Part shown: one piece after another, positions 16,908-25,390 of the stretch
Layout: every line of letters begins with the position of its first letter
Numbering within the stretch: the first letter of the stretch is position 1
NCBI RefSeq assembly: GCF_050485565.1
Contig: NZ_JBJHBQ010000011.1
Coordinates: 1-64,000 of the forward strand
Reading direction: 5' to 3'
Length of the DNA: 64,000 bases
DNA from: Glycocaulis sp050485565
GTDB lineage: Bacteria > Pseudomonadota > Alphaproteobacteria > Caulobacterales > Maricaulaceae
Notes under the pieces: generated by a model
The model's database searches: none
What the model saw: only the letters and a program-made list of their open reading frames with translations
Told to the model about the DNA's origin: nothing
Translations under genes and position numbers: made by a program

Positions 16908-17136
16908 GATCCCCTCCCTCTTTTCAGAGCCCACGCTCTGAGCTGATCCGATGAATGCCTGATGAACAGATTTCCCGCGCTTCGCGGCCCGGAAAAGTTC
17001 AAAATCGGGCGAACTCAAGATCAATTACGGCACAAAGAAGGCATCAACTCAGTGCCGCAGCGCAACACGTATTGCGGTTTACGGTAAACGGACGGTAGTT
17101 TCCCTCCGCCTTCCACCACCCGCATCAGGAGTGTCC

Positions 17137-18348
17137 ATGTCCGCCCCGTTCGAGGTTTCCAAAGCCCTGTCCCGCGTCCAGCCCTCTGCCACCATCGCAG
17201 CGACCCAGAAGGCGCGTGAGCTCAAAGCCAAGGGCATTGATGTGATCTCGCTGGGTGCGGGCGAACCCGATTTTGATACTCCCGACCACATCAAGGAAGC
17301 GGCCATTGAGGCGATCCGGCGCGGCGAAACCAAATATACCGCCGTGGACGGTATCCCGGAGCTGAAAGAGGCGATCTGCGCCAAGTTCAAGCGCGATAAC
17401 AGCCTAGTGTACAAGCCCTCGCAGGTGAATGTGTCGCCGGGTGGCAAGCCGGTGATCTACAACGCGTTTGCCGCCACGCTGAACCCCGGAGACGAGGTGA
17501 TCGTGCCTGCGCCTTACTGGGTCAGCTATCCCGACATGGCATTGCTGTGCGGCGGCAAGCCTGTGTTTGCCGAGGCCACGGCAAAGGACGGCTACAAGCT
17601 GCGCCCTGAAGCGCTGGAAGCGGCCATCACGCCGCGCACGAAATGGCTGGTGCTGAATTCGCCGTCAAACCCCACGGGCGCTGCCTATTCAGCCGATGAT
17701 CTCAAAGCGCTGGCAGAGGTTCTGGAGCGTCACCCGCATGTCTGGATCCTCACCGACGACATGTATGAGCACCTCGTCTATGATGGGTTCAAATTCGCCA
17801 CCATCGCTGAGGTCGCGCCGTCGCTGTACAACCGCACACTGACCATGAATGGCGTGTCCAAATCCTACGCCATGACGGGCTGGCGCATCGGTTATGCCGC
17901 CGGGCCGGAAGCGCTCATCAAGGCGATGGCCAAGGTGATGACGCAGACGACCTCCAACCCGTGCTCGATCAGCCAGTGGGCGTCTGTCGCCGGGCTGAAT
18001 GGCCAGCATGATTTCCTGAAACCGCGCAATGAGGCGTTCGTGCGCCGCCGTGATCTCGTACTGCGTCATATCGCGGCCAGCGACGGGCTGGATGCGCCGG
18101 TGCCGGAAGGGGCGTTCTATGTCTTCGCCAGCTGCGCCGGACTCATCGGAAAAACCTCTGGCAAGGGCAAGGCGCTGAAAACGGATGGCGATGTGTGTGA
18201 CGCGCTGCTGGAAGAGGCGCATGTCGCGGTCGTTCCAGGCACGGCCTTTGGCTCCGGCCCGGCTTTCCGCATCTCCTATGCAACGTCCGATGAGGCTTTG
18301 GAAAAGGCTGGCACGCGCATAGCGGAGTTCTGTGCGTCAGCACGCTAG
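17137..18348 (+). CDS. Class I PLP aminotransferase (aspartate aminotransferase type)
   Basis: 403 residues from ATG 17137 (AGGAG 6 bases upstream; a GTG two codons earlier overlaps the ribosome site). Matches alphaproteobacterial AatA-like Asp/prephenate aminotransferases: SLGAGEPDFDTPDHI, NSPSNPTGAAYS, and GVSKSYAMTGWRIGY with the PLP-binding Lys. Transfers amino groups between aspartate or related amino acids and 2-oxoglutarate; exact substrate range uncertain. Cytoplasmic. The stop codon is followed at once by the dps regulatory palindrome. Confidence 0.9.
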   Translation: MSAPFEVSKALSRVQPSATIAATQKARELKAKGIDVISLGAGEPDFDTPDHIKEAAIEAIRRGETKYTAVDGIPELKEAICAKFKRDNSLVYKPSQVNVSPGGKPVIYNAFAATLNPGDEVIVPAPYWVSYPDMALLCGGKPVFAEATAKDGYKLRPEALEAAITPRTKWLVLNSPSNPTGAAYSADDLKALAEVLERHPHVWILTDDMYEHLVYDGFKFATIAEVAPSLYNRTLTMNGVSKSYAMTGWRIGYAAGPEALIKAMAKVMTQTTSNPCSISQWASVAGLNGQHDFLKPRNEAFVRRRDLVLRHIAASDGLDAPVPEGAFYVFASCAGLIGKTSGKGKALKTDGDVCDALLEEAHVAVVPGTAFGSGPAFRISYATSDEALEKAGTRIAEFCASAR

Positions 18349-18365
18349 TATAGAAATTTTCTATA
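18349..18365. promoter_or_regulatory. Perfect palindrome upstream of dps, iron-box-like
   Basis: TATAGAAATTTTCTATA has 8-base arms around one central T. The core TAGAA-N3-TTCTA resembles the iron control element bound by Irr in alphaproteobacteria. It begins directly after the aminotransferase stop and lies 56 bases upstream of the likely dps transcription start. Irr binding is an inference from the motif only. Confidence 0.55.
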
Positions 18366-18376
18366 AGTTGCAGTCG

Positions 18377-18399
18377 GCGTTCCAGTTGGATTGGAACGC
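18377..18399. promoter_or_regulatory. Second operator-like palindrome overlapping the dps -35
   Basis: GCGTTCCA, 7-base spacer GTTGGAT, then TGGAACGC: 8-base perfect arms. The spacer contains the candidate -35 hexamer, so a bound repressor would block the promoter. The regulator is unknown; a metal- or peroxide-responsive factor is a natural guess for dps. Confidence 0.55.
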
Positions 18400-18414
18400 G
18401 CAGCGCCCCTATAC
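18386..18414 (+). promoter_or_regulatory. Likely dps promoter
   Basis: TTGGAT (18386-18391) and CTATAC (18409-18414) with 17 bases between them, about 62 bases before the dps start codon. It sits between two palindromes, consistent with a regulated stress or iron promoter. Confidence 0.5.
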
Positions 18415-18476
18415 GTAAGGCAGTGAGACCTTACCGGGCGGCTCCCTCGCCGCCTTTTCGCAGACAGGAGTATGTC

Positions 18477-18944
18477 ATGCAGATCAATATGGGACTGAGC
18501 CAGGCGCAGCGCGAGGAAATGGCCGAGGCCGTGACGCGGCTGCTGGCCGACACCTATGCGCTTTATTTCAAGACGCATGCCTATCACTGGAATGTGACGG
18601 GGCCGCGCTTTCACGACCTCCACGCCATGTTCGAGACGCAATACACCGAGATGTGGACGGCAACCGATGACATTGCCGAGCGTATCCGCGCGCTCGGCGT
18701 GATGGCCCCGATCTCCTATGACGAGATCACCAATTCCGCCTCGATCCGGCCCGACAGCAAGACGCCCAAGGCCGACGAGATGGTCGCCAATCTCTTGGCT
18801 GGCCACGAGACGGTGGTGCGCACCGCCCGCGCCGCGCTGGAGCTGGCCAATACCCATGGCGATGAGGCGACGGCAGACATTATCGCGCCGCGTGTGACCG
18901 CGCATGAGAAGATGGCCTGGATGCTGCGGGCAACGCTGGGGTAG
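18477..18944 (+). CDS. dps: Dps family ferritin-like DNA protection protein
   Basis: 155 residues from ATG 18477 (AGGAG 8 bases upstream). Dps dodecamers oxidise and store iron and shield DNA in starvation and oxidative stress. Ferroxidase-region residues are visible: KTHAYHWNVTG with His, then FHDLHAMFETQYTEMWTATDDIAERIR with the His/Asp/Glu positions. Four-helix bundle length is normal. The upstream region carries two palindromes and a promoter, so expression is probably controlled by iron or peroxide. Confidence 0.93.
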   Translation: MQINMGLSQAQREEMAEAVTRLLADTYALYFKTHAYHWNVTGPRFHDLHAMFETQYTEMWTATDDIAERIRALGVMAPISYDEITNSASIRPDSKTPKADEMVANLLAGHETVVRTARAALELANTHGDEATADIIAPRVTAHEKMAWMLRATLG

Positions 18945-18959
18945 GGGGCTCTTCTAGTT

Positions 18960-19004
18960 CCGCAACGCATCCCCCGATCGTAGCCGGGGGCAGGCCGCGT
19001 TGCG
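18960..19004. repeat. Dispersed palindromic repeat, copy B (inverted)
   Basis: Reverse-complement copy of the element at 10932-10975, again with CGCAACGC/GCGTTGCG ends. It lies in the 238-base gap after dps, which also has G-rich palindromes at about 19015-19045. The gap ends in GCATCACTAAAAGATGC, itself a small palindrome. No gene seen in the gap. Confidence 0.85.
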
Positions 19005-19182
19005 GTGTTCCGCGAACCCCCGCCTGCGCGGGGGCAGGCAGTCGCGGGCGGCCGGTCGCCCTTGCGGCCCCTGACGGGGCCGTGATGGCTCCCCGGCGCG
19101 CAGCGCCGCAAGCGCGAACGCGCGCCCGAGCTAATGCGAGGCGCGACGCACGGATGTGCGGAGCATCACTAAAAGATGCCCT

Positions 19183-20253
19183 CTAAGCCTTCTCCGCGAT
19201 CGTCCAGGCGTATTCGGCCATCGGTTCTACGAGAGCGCCAAGTTCCTTCGCGCGCTCGTTGGACGCATTGCCCTGCAGGCCACGGGCGTAGACGCCCTGG
19301 GCGATGCCGGCCAGGCGGAAGATGTTGTAGGCGATATAGAAATCGAGCTTGGGGATGCCGCTGCGCCCGGTGCGTTCGCAATAGGCCGCGACGTATTCTT
19401 CTTCCGTGGGGATGCCGAGCGATTTCAGATCCACACCCAGAAAACCGGAGCGTATCTCCTTGGGCGTGCGCCATTGCATGAGCTGGTAGGTGAAGTCCGC
19501 CAGCGGATCACCCAGCGTGGATAGCTCCCAGTCCAGCACCGCGATGACGCGCGGCTCGGTAGGGTGGAAGATCATGTTGTCGAGGCGGTAATCGCCATGG
19601 ACGACACTGGTGCGCTCCTGTTCGGGCGCATTGGCCGGCAACCACTCGATCAGCCGGTCCATCGCCGGGATGGGGCGTGTTTCCGCCGCCTTGTACTGCT
19701 TGGTCCAGCGCCCGATCTGGCGCTCGAAATAATTGCCCGGCTTGCCATAGTCCGCCAGGCCCGCTTTCTCCACATCAATCGCGTGCAGCTGGGCCAGTGC
19801 GGCGTTGGACGCGTCATAGAGCGCGCGGCGCTCTGACGGCTCCATGCCCGGCAGATAGGCATCCCAGAAGATGCGCCCCTCGACGAATTCCATCACGTAG
19901 AAGGCCGTGCCGATGATTTGCGGGTCTTCGCACAGGCCGAACATGTGCGGCGCGGGGAAACCGGCTTCACCCAGCGCTTTCATCACCGTGAACTCACGAT
20001 CCACGGCGTGGGCAGAGGGCAGGAGCACGCCGGGCGGCTTGCGGCGCAGCACGTATTGGCGCCCTGGCGTTACCAGCTTGTAGGTCGGGTTGGACTGGCC
20101 GCCCCGGAACTGGCTTACCTCCAGTGGCCCGGCATAGCCGTCCACATGGGTTTTCATCCAGTTTTCCAGCGCCTTTTCGTCAAAGCGCAGGGCGTCCGCG
20201 ACGGATTTGGTGCCGGAAAACTGGGCGTCGAGTTCGGATTGTGTATCGCTCAT
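19183..20253 (-). CDS. Phosphotransferase family protein (APH/ACAD10-like kinase)
   Basis: 356 residues with the aminoglycoside phosphotransferase/choline kinase fold. Seen: GGQSNPTYKLV nucleotide loop, YVLRRKPPG with the ATP Lys, VVHGDYRLDNMIFHP with the catalytic Asp, and VLDWELSTLGDPLADF with the metal-binding Asp. This subfamily is widespread with fatty-acid degradation genes and resembles the kinase part of ACAD10, suggested to phosphorylate hydroxyacyl compounds; not an antibiotic resistance call. The ATG overlaps the stop of the amidohydrolase gene (ATGA), so they are coupled. Confidence 0.87.
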   Translation of the reverse strand: MSDTQSELDAQFSGTKSVADALRFDEKALENWMKTHVDGYAGPLEVSQFRGGQSNPTYKLVTPGRQYVLRRKPPGVLLPSAHAVDREFTVMKALGEAGFPAPHMFGLCEDPQIIGTAFYVMEFVEGRIFWDAYLPGMEPSERRALYDASNAALAQLHAIDVEKAGLADYGKPGNYFERQIGRWTKQYKAAETRPIPAMDRLIEWLPANAPEQERTSVVHGDYRLDNMIFHPTEPRVIAVLDWELSTLGDPLADFTYQLMQWRTPKEIRSGFLGVDLKSLGIPTEEEYVAAYCERTGRSGIPKLDFYIAYNIFRLAGIAQGVYARGLQGNASNERAKELGALVEPMAEYAWTIAEKA

Positions 20254-21554
20254 GGGGCTTTGTGTATCACGCCTGCCGCCATGACAAAGTCCACATCTCG
20301 CAATTGAGAGATATTTTCCAGCGGATTGCCATCCACCGCGATGATGTCGGCATGAAAGCCCGGTGCGATGCGGCCAATCTCGCCTTCCATCTGCAGATGG
20401 CGTGCGCCATTGATGGTGGCGGCGATGATGGCCTGTTCAGGTGTCATGCCAGCTTCCACCATCAGCTCGAACTCGCGTGCGTTGTCCCCGTGACGGCTGA
20501 CGCCTGAATCCGTGCCGAACGCGATCTGGACCCCGCCCCGGTGGGCGCGGCGCAGCATGTCGACCATCTGCGGACCGACCTGCAGCGCCTTGGCGCGCTG
20601 GAAGGGTGTCATCCAGGGCGCGTCGGCTTCGGCTTCCAGCGTGACGAATTCACCGGCCATGACGGTCGGCACCAGGAAGGCGCCTGAGCTGCGGAAAAGC
20701 CGGATGGACTCATTATCCAGAAACGTGCCGTGCTCGATGGAGTGCCCGCCCGCAGCCAGGAACGCATTCACCCCCGTCACGCCATGGGCGTGGGCGGTGA
20801 CGCGGCGGCCCATCATTTCGGCGGCCTGAACGATGGCGCGCAGCTCATCGTCCATGAACTGCACTTCGATGCCGGCGGCCGTGTTCGACAATACCCCGCC
20901 CGTGGCCGTGATCTTGATCGTGTCCACGCCTGCCTGAATGAGCGAGCGCACGGCGCGGGCGCAGTCTGACGGGCCATTGCACGCGCCGGGGCTGGAGAAG
21001 TTCTCGATTACGCGCTGGTTGAAGCCGTTGATATCGCCATGCCCGCCGGTGGGCGTGATGGAGGGGCCAGCCACACGCATGCGCGGACCTACCGCATCGC
21101 CGTTGCGGATGGCATTGCGCAGGGCCAGGATCGCTTCGAGATCACCGCCGACATCCTGGACGGTAGTGAAACCTGCCTCCAGCGTGCGCCGTGCGTGACG
21201 CGTACCGATAAAGGCGCGGTCGGCACTGGACAGGGTGAAGGGCTGAATACGGCTGTCCGGTCCGCGCTCGCTGAGCAGGTGGACGTGTGCGTCAATGAGG
21301 CCGGGCAGCACCCAGTGCGAGGTCAGATCGACAATCTCCGCGCCATCGCGGGCGACATATCCGTCCTCGATGGAGTCGATACGTCCGTCGCGCACGATGA
21401 TGGAGGCGCCATTGCGTACCCGCTCGCCGGGAACGGCGATGAGGTGGCCGGCATGAATGATGGTGACGCTGGTCTCGCTGTCGGCGCTGTCCAGTGCCAG
21501 CGCCGTTCCGGCCAGCGCGATGCCGGCCAGCAGGGCCGTAAATATGCGTGTCAT
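20250..21554 (-). CDS. Exported amidohydrolase family protein (imidazolonepropionase-like)
   Basis: 434 residues with a signal peptide (MTRIFTALLAGIALAGTALA). Metal-site motifs of the amidohydrolase superfamily are present: DAHVHLL (HxH), the KITATGGV strand with Lys, VTAHAHG and HSIEHGTF His residues, and FGTDSGV with the catalytic Asp. Members hydrolyse cyclic amides or prolyl dipeptides; the substrate here is unknown and the enzyme is probably periplasmic. First gene of a two-gene operon with the kinase, an odd pairing of periplasmic and cytoplasmic enzymes. Confidence 0.85.
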   Translation of the reverse strand: MTRIFTALLAGIALAGTALALDSADSETSVTIIHAGHLIAVPGERVRNGASIIVRDGRIDSIEDGYVARDGAEIVDLTSHWVLPGLIDAHVHLLSERGPDSRIQPFTLSSADRAFIGTRHARRTLEAGFTTVQDVGGDLEAILALRNAIRNGDAVGPRMRVAGPSITPTGGHGDINGFNQRVIENFSSPGACNGPSDCARAVRSLIQAGVDTIKITATGGVLSNTAAGIEVQFMDDELRAIVQAAEMMGRRVTAHAHGVTGVNAFLAAGGHSIEHGTFLDNESIRLFRSSGAFLVPTVMAGEFVTLEAEADAPWMTPFQRAKALQVGPQMVDMLRRAHRGGVQIAFGTDSGVSRHGDNAREFELMVEAGMTPEQAIIAATINGARHLQMEGEIGRIAPGFHADIIAVDGNPLENISQLRDVDFVMAAGVIHKAP

Positions 21555-21714
21555 GTCAGCCTCCCCGTAAATCTGTCTTCCCGCTTTTGTCGGACGCGCC
21601 GTGCCGGAAAGTCAAATCCTGATCACGGGGTTGTGAGATGTTACAACAGTTTAAGTGGACGTACTGGTCCTCGTGCCGATCATCTCGCGGTCTTTCAACA
21701 CGGGGGAGCTGGCC

Positions 21715-23589
21715 ATGCGCCGCAATATCATCACGCTTCTGGCCTGCACGGCCGTCATCGCGCTGGCACCTGCCAGCCACGCACAGGACGCCCCGGCGCC
21801 TGATGCGCGCTGGACCTGGGACGTCACCGCCCTTTACGCCGATCGCGAGAGCTGGGACGCCGACCGCCGCACCGGGCTTGAACAGGCCGGCGAGCTCGCG
21901 CAGCTCGAAGGCACGCTCGATGACGGTCCCGATGCCTTCCTGCGGGTGATGCAGGCCTATTCGGATGCCATGCGCACGGTGATGCGGGTGTGGACCTATG
22001 CCGGACTGGTCGCGGACGAAAACCTCGCCGATCCCGAGGGCCAGGCCCTGCGCCAACAGGCCATGGCGCTGTATTCAGAAATTTCCCAGGCGGGCGCATG
22101 GATCGATCCAGCCATCATCGCGCTGGGCGAGGAGACAGTGTGGTCGTATTTCGAGGCCGAGGCCGAGCTCGCGCCTTTCCGCCAGATGGTCCGCACCACC
22201 CTGCGCCAGGGCGAGCACACCCTGTCTGACCAGACCGAGCGGGCGCTGGCCGCCCTGAGCCCGGCCACGAGCGCGAGCTACACCATATACGGCCAGCTGG
22301 CGAACTCCGAAATCCCCCGGCCTACCATCACCCTGTCGGACGGGACCGAGCTGCTGGTCAATTCTGCCGGTTATGCGCGTGGCCGCGCTTTAGATAATCG
22401 CGAGGACCGTATTGCGGTGTTCGACGCCTATTGGGGTTCGTGGCAGCCCTTTACCGGGTCAGTCGGCGCGGCGCTGAACGGCCACGTCCAGAACGCAGTC
22501 GCCCAGTCCCGCCTGCGCGGCTATGACAACGCCCTGTCTGCGGCGCTGTCTGGCGGCAACGTGCCCGAGGAGGTCTATCGCACGCTGGTGGCGGAGACCA
22601 ATGCGGCGCTGCCTGTCCTGCACCGCTATTTCGCCCTGCGCGCGCGGCTGCTGGGGGTAGAGGATCCGGCCTATTACGACATCTATCCCGACATGGTTGC
22701 CATCGACCGCGATTTCGGGATCGAGGACTCCATCGAGCTGACCCGCGCCTCCCTCGCCCCGCTGGGCGAGGACTATGTGGCGATGTATTCCGACGCGGTC
22801 TCCCAGCGCTGGATGCATGTCTATCCGCAGACCGGAAAGACCTCCGGCGCCTATGTCAGCGGGGCGGCTTATGACGTTCACCCTTACGTCCTGCTGAACC
22901 ACCAGGACGACTACAGCTCTGCGACCACCTTCACCCACGAATGGGGCCACGCCCTGCACTCTGTGCTGGCCAATGAGGCCCAGCCCTTCGAGACGGCGCG
23001 CTATTCGATCTTCACCGCTGAAGTCGCCTCCACAGTGCATGAATTCCTGCTTCAGGAGCACATGCTTGAGACCGCGCAGACGCCGCAGGAGCGGCTGTTC
23101 TATCTTGGCAACGCGCTGGAACTGCTGCGCGCGACCTTCTTCCGCCAGACCATGTTCAGCGAGTTCGAGCTGGCCATCCATGAGACGGTGGAGCGCGGTG
23201 AGCCTCTGACGGGTTCGGCGATCACCGCGATCTATGCCGATGTCGTGCGCCGCTATCACGGGCATGACGAGGGTGTGATGCAGGTCGATGACCTCTACAC
23301 CCATGAATGGATGTTCGTGCCGCACTTCTACATGAATTTCTATGTGTACCAGTATGCCACTTCGCTTGCGGCGGCTGCCTATTTCACCGATCTCATTCTG
23401 GAGGGAGATGAAGAGGCGCTGGAGCGGTATCTGGGCGCGCTGCGTGCAGGCGGATCGGACGATCCCTATCAGATCCTGCTTGATGCAGGCGTAGACCTCG
23501 CCACCCCAGAGCCCTACCGGGTGCTGGTGGAGCGCATGGAGCGCACCATGGACGAGATGGAAGCTATCCTTGCCGAAATGGAAAACTGA
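21715..23589 (+). CDS. pepF: Exported oligoendopeptidase F (M3 family metallopeptidase)
   Basis: 624 residues from ATG 21715, chosen because a GGGGGAG site precedes it and a signal peptide (ending SHAQ) follows. The zinc site THEWGHALH places HEWGH at residues 408-412, with the third ligand Glu expected in the following EVAST helix. M3B oligoendopeptidases cleave short peptides; most are cytoplasmic, but here export to the periplasm is predicted. Divergently transcribed from the amidohydrolase gene, with 160 bases between. Confidence 0.92.
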   Translation: MRRNIITLLACTAVIALAPASHAQDAPAPDARWTWDVTALYADRESWDADRRTGLEQAGELAQLEGTLDDGPDAFLRVMQAYSDAMRTVMRVWTYAGLVADENLADPEGQALRQQAMALYSEISQAGAWIDPAIIALGEETVWSYFEAEAELAPFRQMVRTTLRQGEHTLSDQTERALAALSPATSASYTIYGQLANSEIPRPTITLSDGTELLVNSAGYARGRALDNREDRIAVFDAYWGSWQPFTGSVGAALNGHVQNAVAQSRLRGYDNALSAALSGGNVPEEVYRTLVAETNAALPVLHRYFALRARLLGVEDPAYYDIYPDMVAIDRDFGIEDSIELTRASLAPLGEDYVAMYSDAVSQRWMHVYPQTGKTSGAYVSGAAYDVHPYVLLNHQDDYSSATTFTHEWGHALHSVLANEAQPFETARYSIFTAEVASTVHEFLLQEHMLETAQTPQERLFYLGNALELLRATFFRQTMFSEFELAIHETVERGEPLTGSAITAIYADVVRRYHGHDEGVMQVDDLYTHEWMFVPHFYMNFYVYQYATSLAAAAYFTDLILEGDEEALERYLGALRAGGSDDPYQILLDAGVDLATPEPYRVLVERMERTMDEMEAILAEMEN

Positions 23590-23596
23590 TCAGTCC

Positions 23597-23680
23597 TTCC
23601 CCCTGTGATCCCCGGGCCGCCTGGCGGTTCCGGGGACAAAGGGCTGGGCCCCGACTTGCGTCGGGGAAACGCGGGATGGG
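23597..23680. repeat. Pair of extragenic palindromes after pepF
   Basis: CCCCGG...CCGGGG around 23611-23636, and CCCCGAC-TTGC-GTCGGGG around 23650-23667. No T-run follows either, so a classical terminator is not supported, though the hairpins may still protect or end the pepF mRNA. They resemble the G+C palindromes at 10.8 and 19.0 kb. Confidence 0.5.
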
Positions 23681-23699
23681 TGGGTCGGGCACACCAAAT

Positions 23700-23717
23700 T
23701 AGTTGCAAATGATACTA
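23700..23717. promoter_or_regulatory. Candidate MarR operator upstream of hppD
   Basis: TAGTTGCAAATGATACTA is an imperfect inverted repeat (TAGT..CA..TG..ACTA) of the size and AGTTGCA half-site style typical of MarR-family operators. It contains a TACTAT that could be a -10 element. It lies about 100 bases before hppD, and a MarR gene follows hppD. Confidence 0.4.
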
Positions 23718-23818
23718 TTTTCCGGCAAAAGACCGGGGAGTTCGCCGGACGGGCGGAGCGGCTGAGTGTTCTGCCCCGGTTCCGGCCCATCCCCTTTTGC
23801 TGTGAAGGAGCCTTCGCC

Positions 23819-24889
23819 ATGGCTGATCTGTTCGAGAACCCGCTGGGTACCGATGGTTTCGAGTTTGTCGAGTACACCAGCCCGGAGCCGGAAAAGCTCG
23901 ACCAGCTGTTCACCCTGCTCGGCTTCACCGCTGTCGCCAAACACAAGACGCGCGACATTGTCCGTTACAAGCAGGGCGATATCACGTTTCTGGTAAACCG
24001 CGAGAAGACCGGCCAGGCGGCTGATTTCCGCGCCGAGCACGGCCCGTCTGCCAACGCCATGGCTTTCCGCGTGCGCGATGCGAAAAAGGCTTATGAGGAT
24101 GCGATTGCGCGCGGGGCGGAAGCCTATGGCACGCCGCTCTGGGGGGACGACCAGAATCTGCCGGCGCTGAAAGGCATTGGCGGCTCGGTGCTCTATCTCG
24201 TCGACCGGTATGGCGACACCAATATCTATGATGAGAGCTTTGAACCGATCCCCGGCGCCGAAGACAAGGGCGGGGCGGGGCTGGAAGTGCTCGACCATCT
24301 GACCCACAACGTCTTCATGGGCCGGATGAACCATTGGGCCAGTTTCTACGAGAATGTCTTCAACTTCCGCGAAATCCGCTATTTCGACATCAAGGGTGCC
24401 CATACGGGCCTGCTCTCGCGTGCCATGACCGGCCCGTGCGGCAAGCTGCGCATCCCCTTGAATGAAAGCTCTGACGACAAGTCCCAGATCGCGGAGTATC
24501 TGCGCGAGTATAATGGCGAGGGCATCCAGCACATCGCGCTGACGACGAGCGATATCTACACCACGATCGAGAAGCTGCGCGCCGCTGGCGTGGAGTTCCA
24601 GTCCACCCCGCCGACCTATTACGAGCTGGTTGATGAGCGCGTGCCGGGCCACGGGGAAGACCTTGAGCGTCTGAAAAAGAACTCCATACTGGTCGATGGT
24701 GACCCGGAGAGCGGGCAGGGCCTGCTTCTGCAGATATTCACCACGACCAATATCGGACCGATCTTCTTCGAGATCATCCAGCGCAAGGGCAATGAGGGCT
24801 TTGGTGAAGGTAATTTCAAGGCGCTGTTTGAATCGATCGAACTCGATCAGATCCGCCGCGGCGTGCTCAAGCCCGACGCCGCCGAGTAA
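23819..24889 (+). CDS. hppD: 4-hydroxyphenylpyruvate dioxygenase
   Basis: 356 residues. Converts 4-hydroxyphenylpyruvate and O2 to homogentisate in tyrosine catabolism. The two-domain VOC fold is complete; the iron ligands are His160 (LDHLTHNVF), His238 (IQHIAL) and Glu318 (FFEIIQRKG). RBS GAAGGAG is about 10 bases upstream of the ATG. A MarR regulator follows after 6 bases. Homogentisate dioxygenase and later pathway genes are not in the window. Confidence 0.97.
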   Translation: MADLFENPLGTDGFEFVEYTSPEPEKLDQLFTLLGFTAVAKHKTRDIVRYKQGDITFLVNREKTGQAADFRAEHGPSANAMAFRVRDAKKAYEDAIARGAEAYGTPLWGDDQNLPALKGIGGSVLYLVDRYGDTNIYDESFEPIPGAEDKGGAGLEVLDHLTHNVFMGRMNHWASFYENVFNFREIRYFDIKGAHTGLLSRAMTGPCGKLRIPLNESSDDKSQIAEYLREYNGEGIQHIALTTSDIYTTIEKLRAAGVEFQSTPPTYYELVDERVPGHGEDLERLKKNSILVDGDPESGQGLLLQIFTTTNIGPIFFEIIQRKGNEGFGEGNFKALFESIELDQIRRGVLKPDAAE

Positions 24890-24895
24890 GCGGTC

Positions 24896-25378
24896 ATGAC
24901 GGGGCGGGTGGACCGGGCGGACCTGCCGCCCGCCCTTACTCTTTCAGACTATCTGCCCTACCGGCTCTCGGTCGTTTCCAACAAGGCGTCCGGGCTGATC
25001 GCGCGCGCCTATCAGGCCCGCTTCGGCCTGACCATCTGGGAATGGCGGGTGATCGCGGTGCTGGGTTCTGGTGAAGCCATCACCGCGCAGGCCATCTGTG
25101 AAGCGACCGCCATGGACAAGGTGACGGTCAGCCGGGCCTTGCGCGCGCTGGCCGAGCGCTCCCTTGTGGTCCGGCGCACCAGTCCGACCGACAAGCGTGC
25201 ATCTCTGGTATCGCTCACCGGTGATGGCCGTGCGATCTACGAGGAAATTGCCCCGCTGGCGCTGGAATGGGAACGCTCACTGCTGGCCGGTTTCAGTTCC
25301 GAAGAGGCAGACCAACTCTCCCGCCTGCTGGAACGGCTGGAGGCCCAGGCCGATGTGCTGGGCAGGGGTGAGCTTTAG
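24896..25378 (+). CDS. MarR family transcriptional regulator
   Basis: 160 residues with a winged helix-turn-helix: ICEATAMDKVTVSRALRALAERSLVVRRTSPTDKRASLVSLT, where the RTSPTDKRAS wing is typical of MarR. It sits directly downstream of hppD (6-base gap) and probably represses that operon in response to an aromatic metabolite. The imperfect palindrome in the hppD promoter region is the natural operator candidate. Confidence 0.88.
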   Translation: MTGRVDRADLPPALTLSDYLPYRLSVVSNKASGLIARAYQARFGLTIWEWRVIAVLGSGEAITAQAICEATAMDKVTVSRALRALAERSLVVRRTSPTDKRASLVSLTGDGRAIYEEIAPLALEWERSLLAGFSSEEADQLSRLLERLEAQADVLGRGEL

Positions 25379-25390
25379 GCTCACCGGCCC

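Noticed and set aside
17077..17089. GTTTACGGTAAAC palindrome before the aminotransferase gene
   Set aside because: Only 6-base arms and no recognisable promoter around it; too weak to call an operator.
19183..20253. Aminoglycoside resistance phosphotransferase
   Set aside because: Shares the kinase fold and HGDxxxxN motif, but belongs to the ACAD10-like subfamily associated with lipid metabolism.
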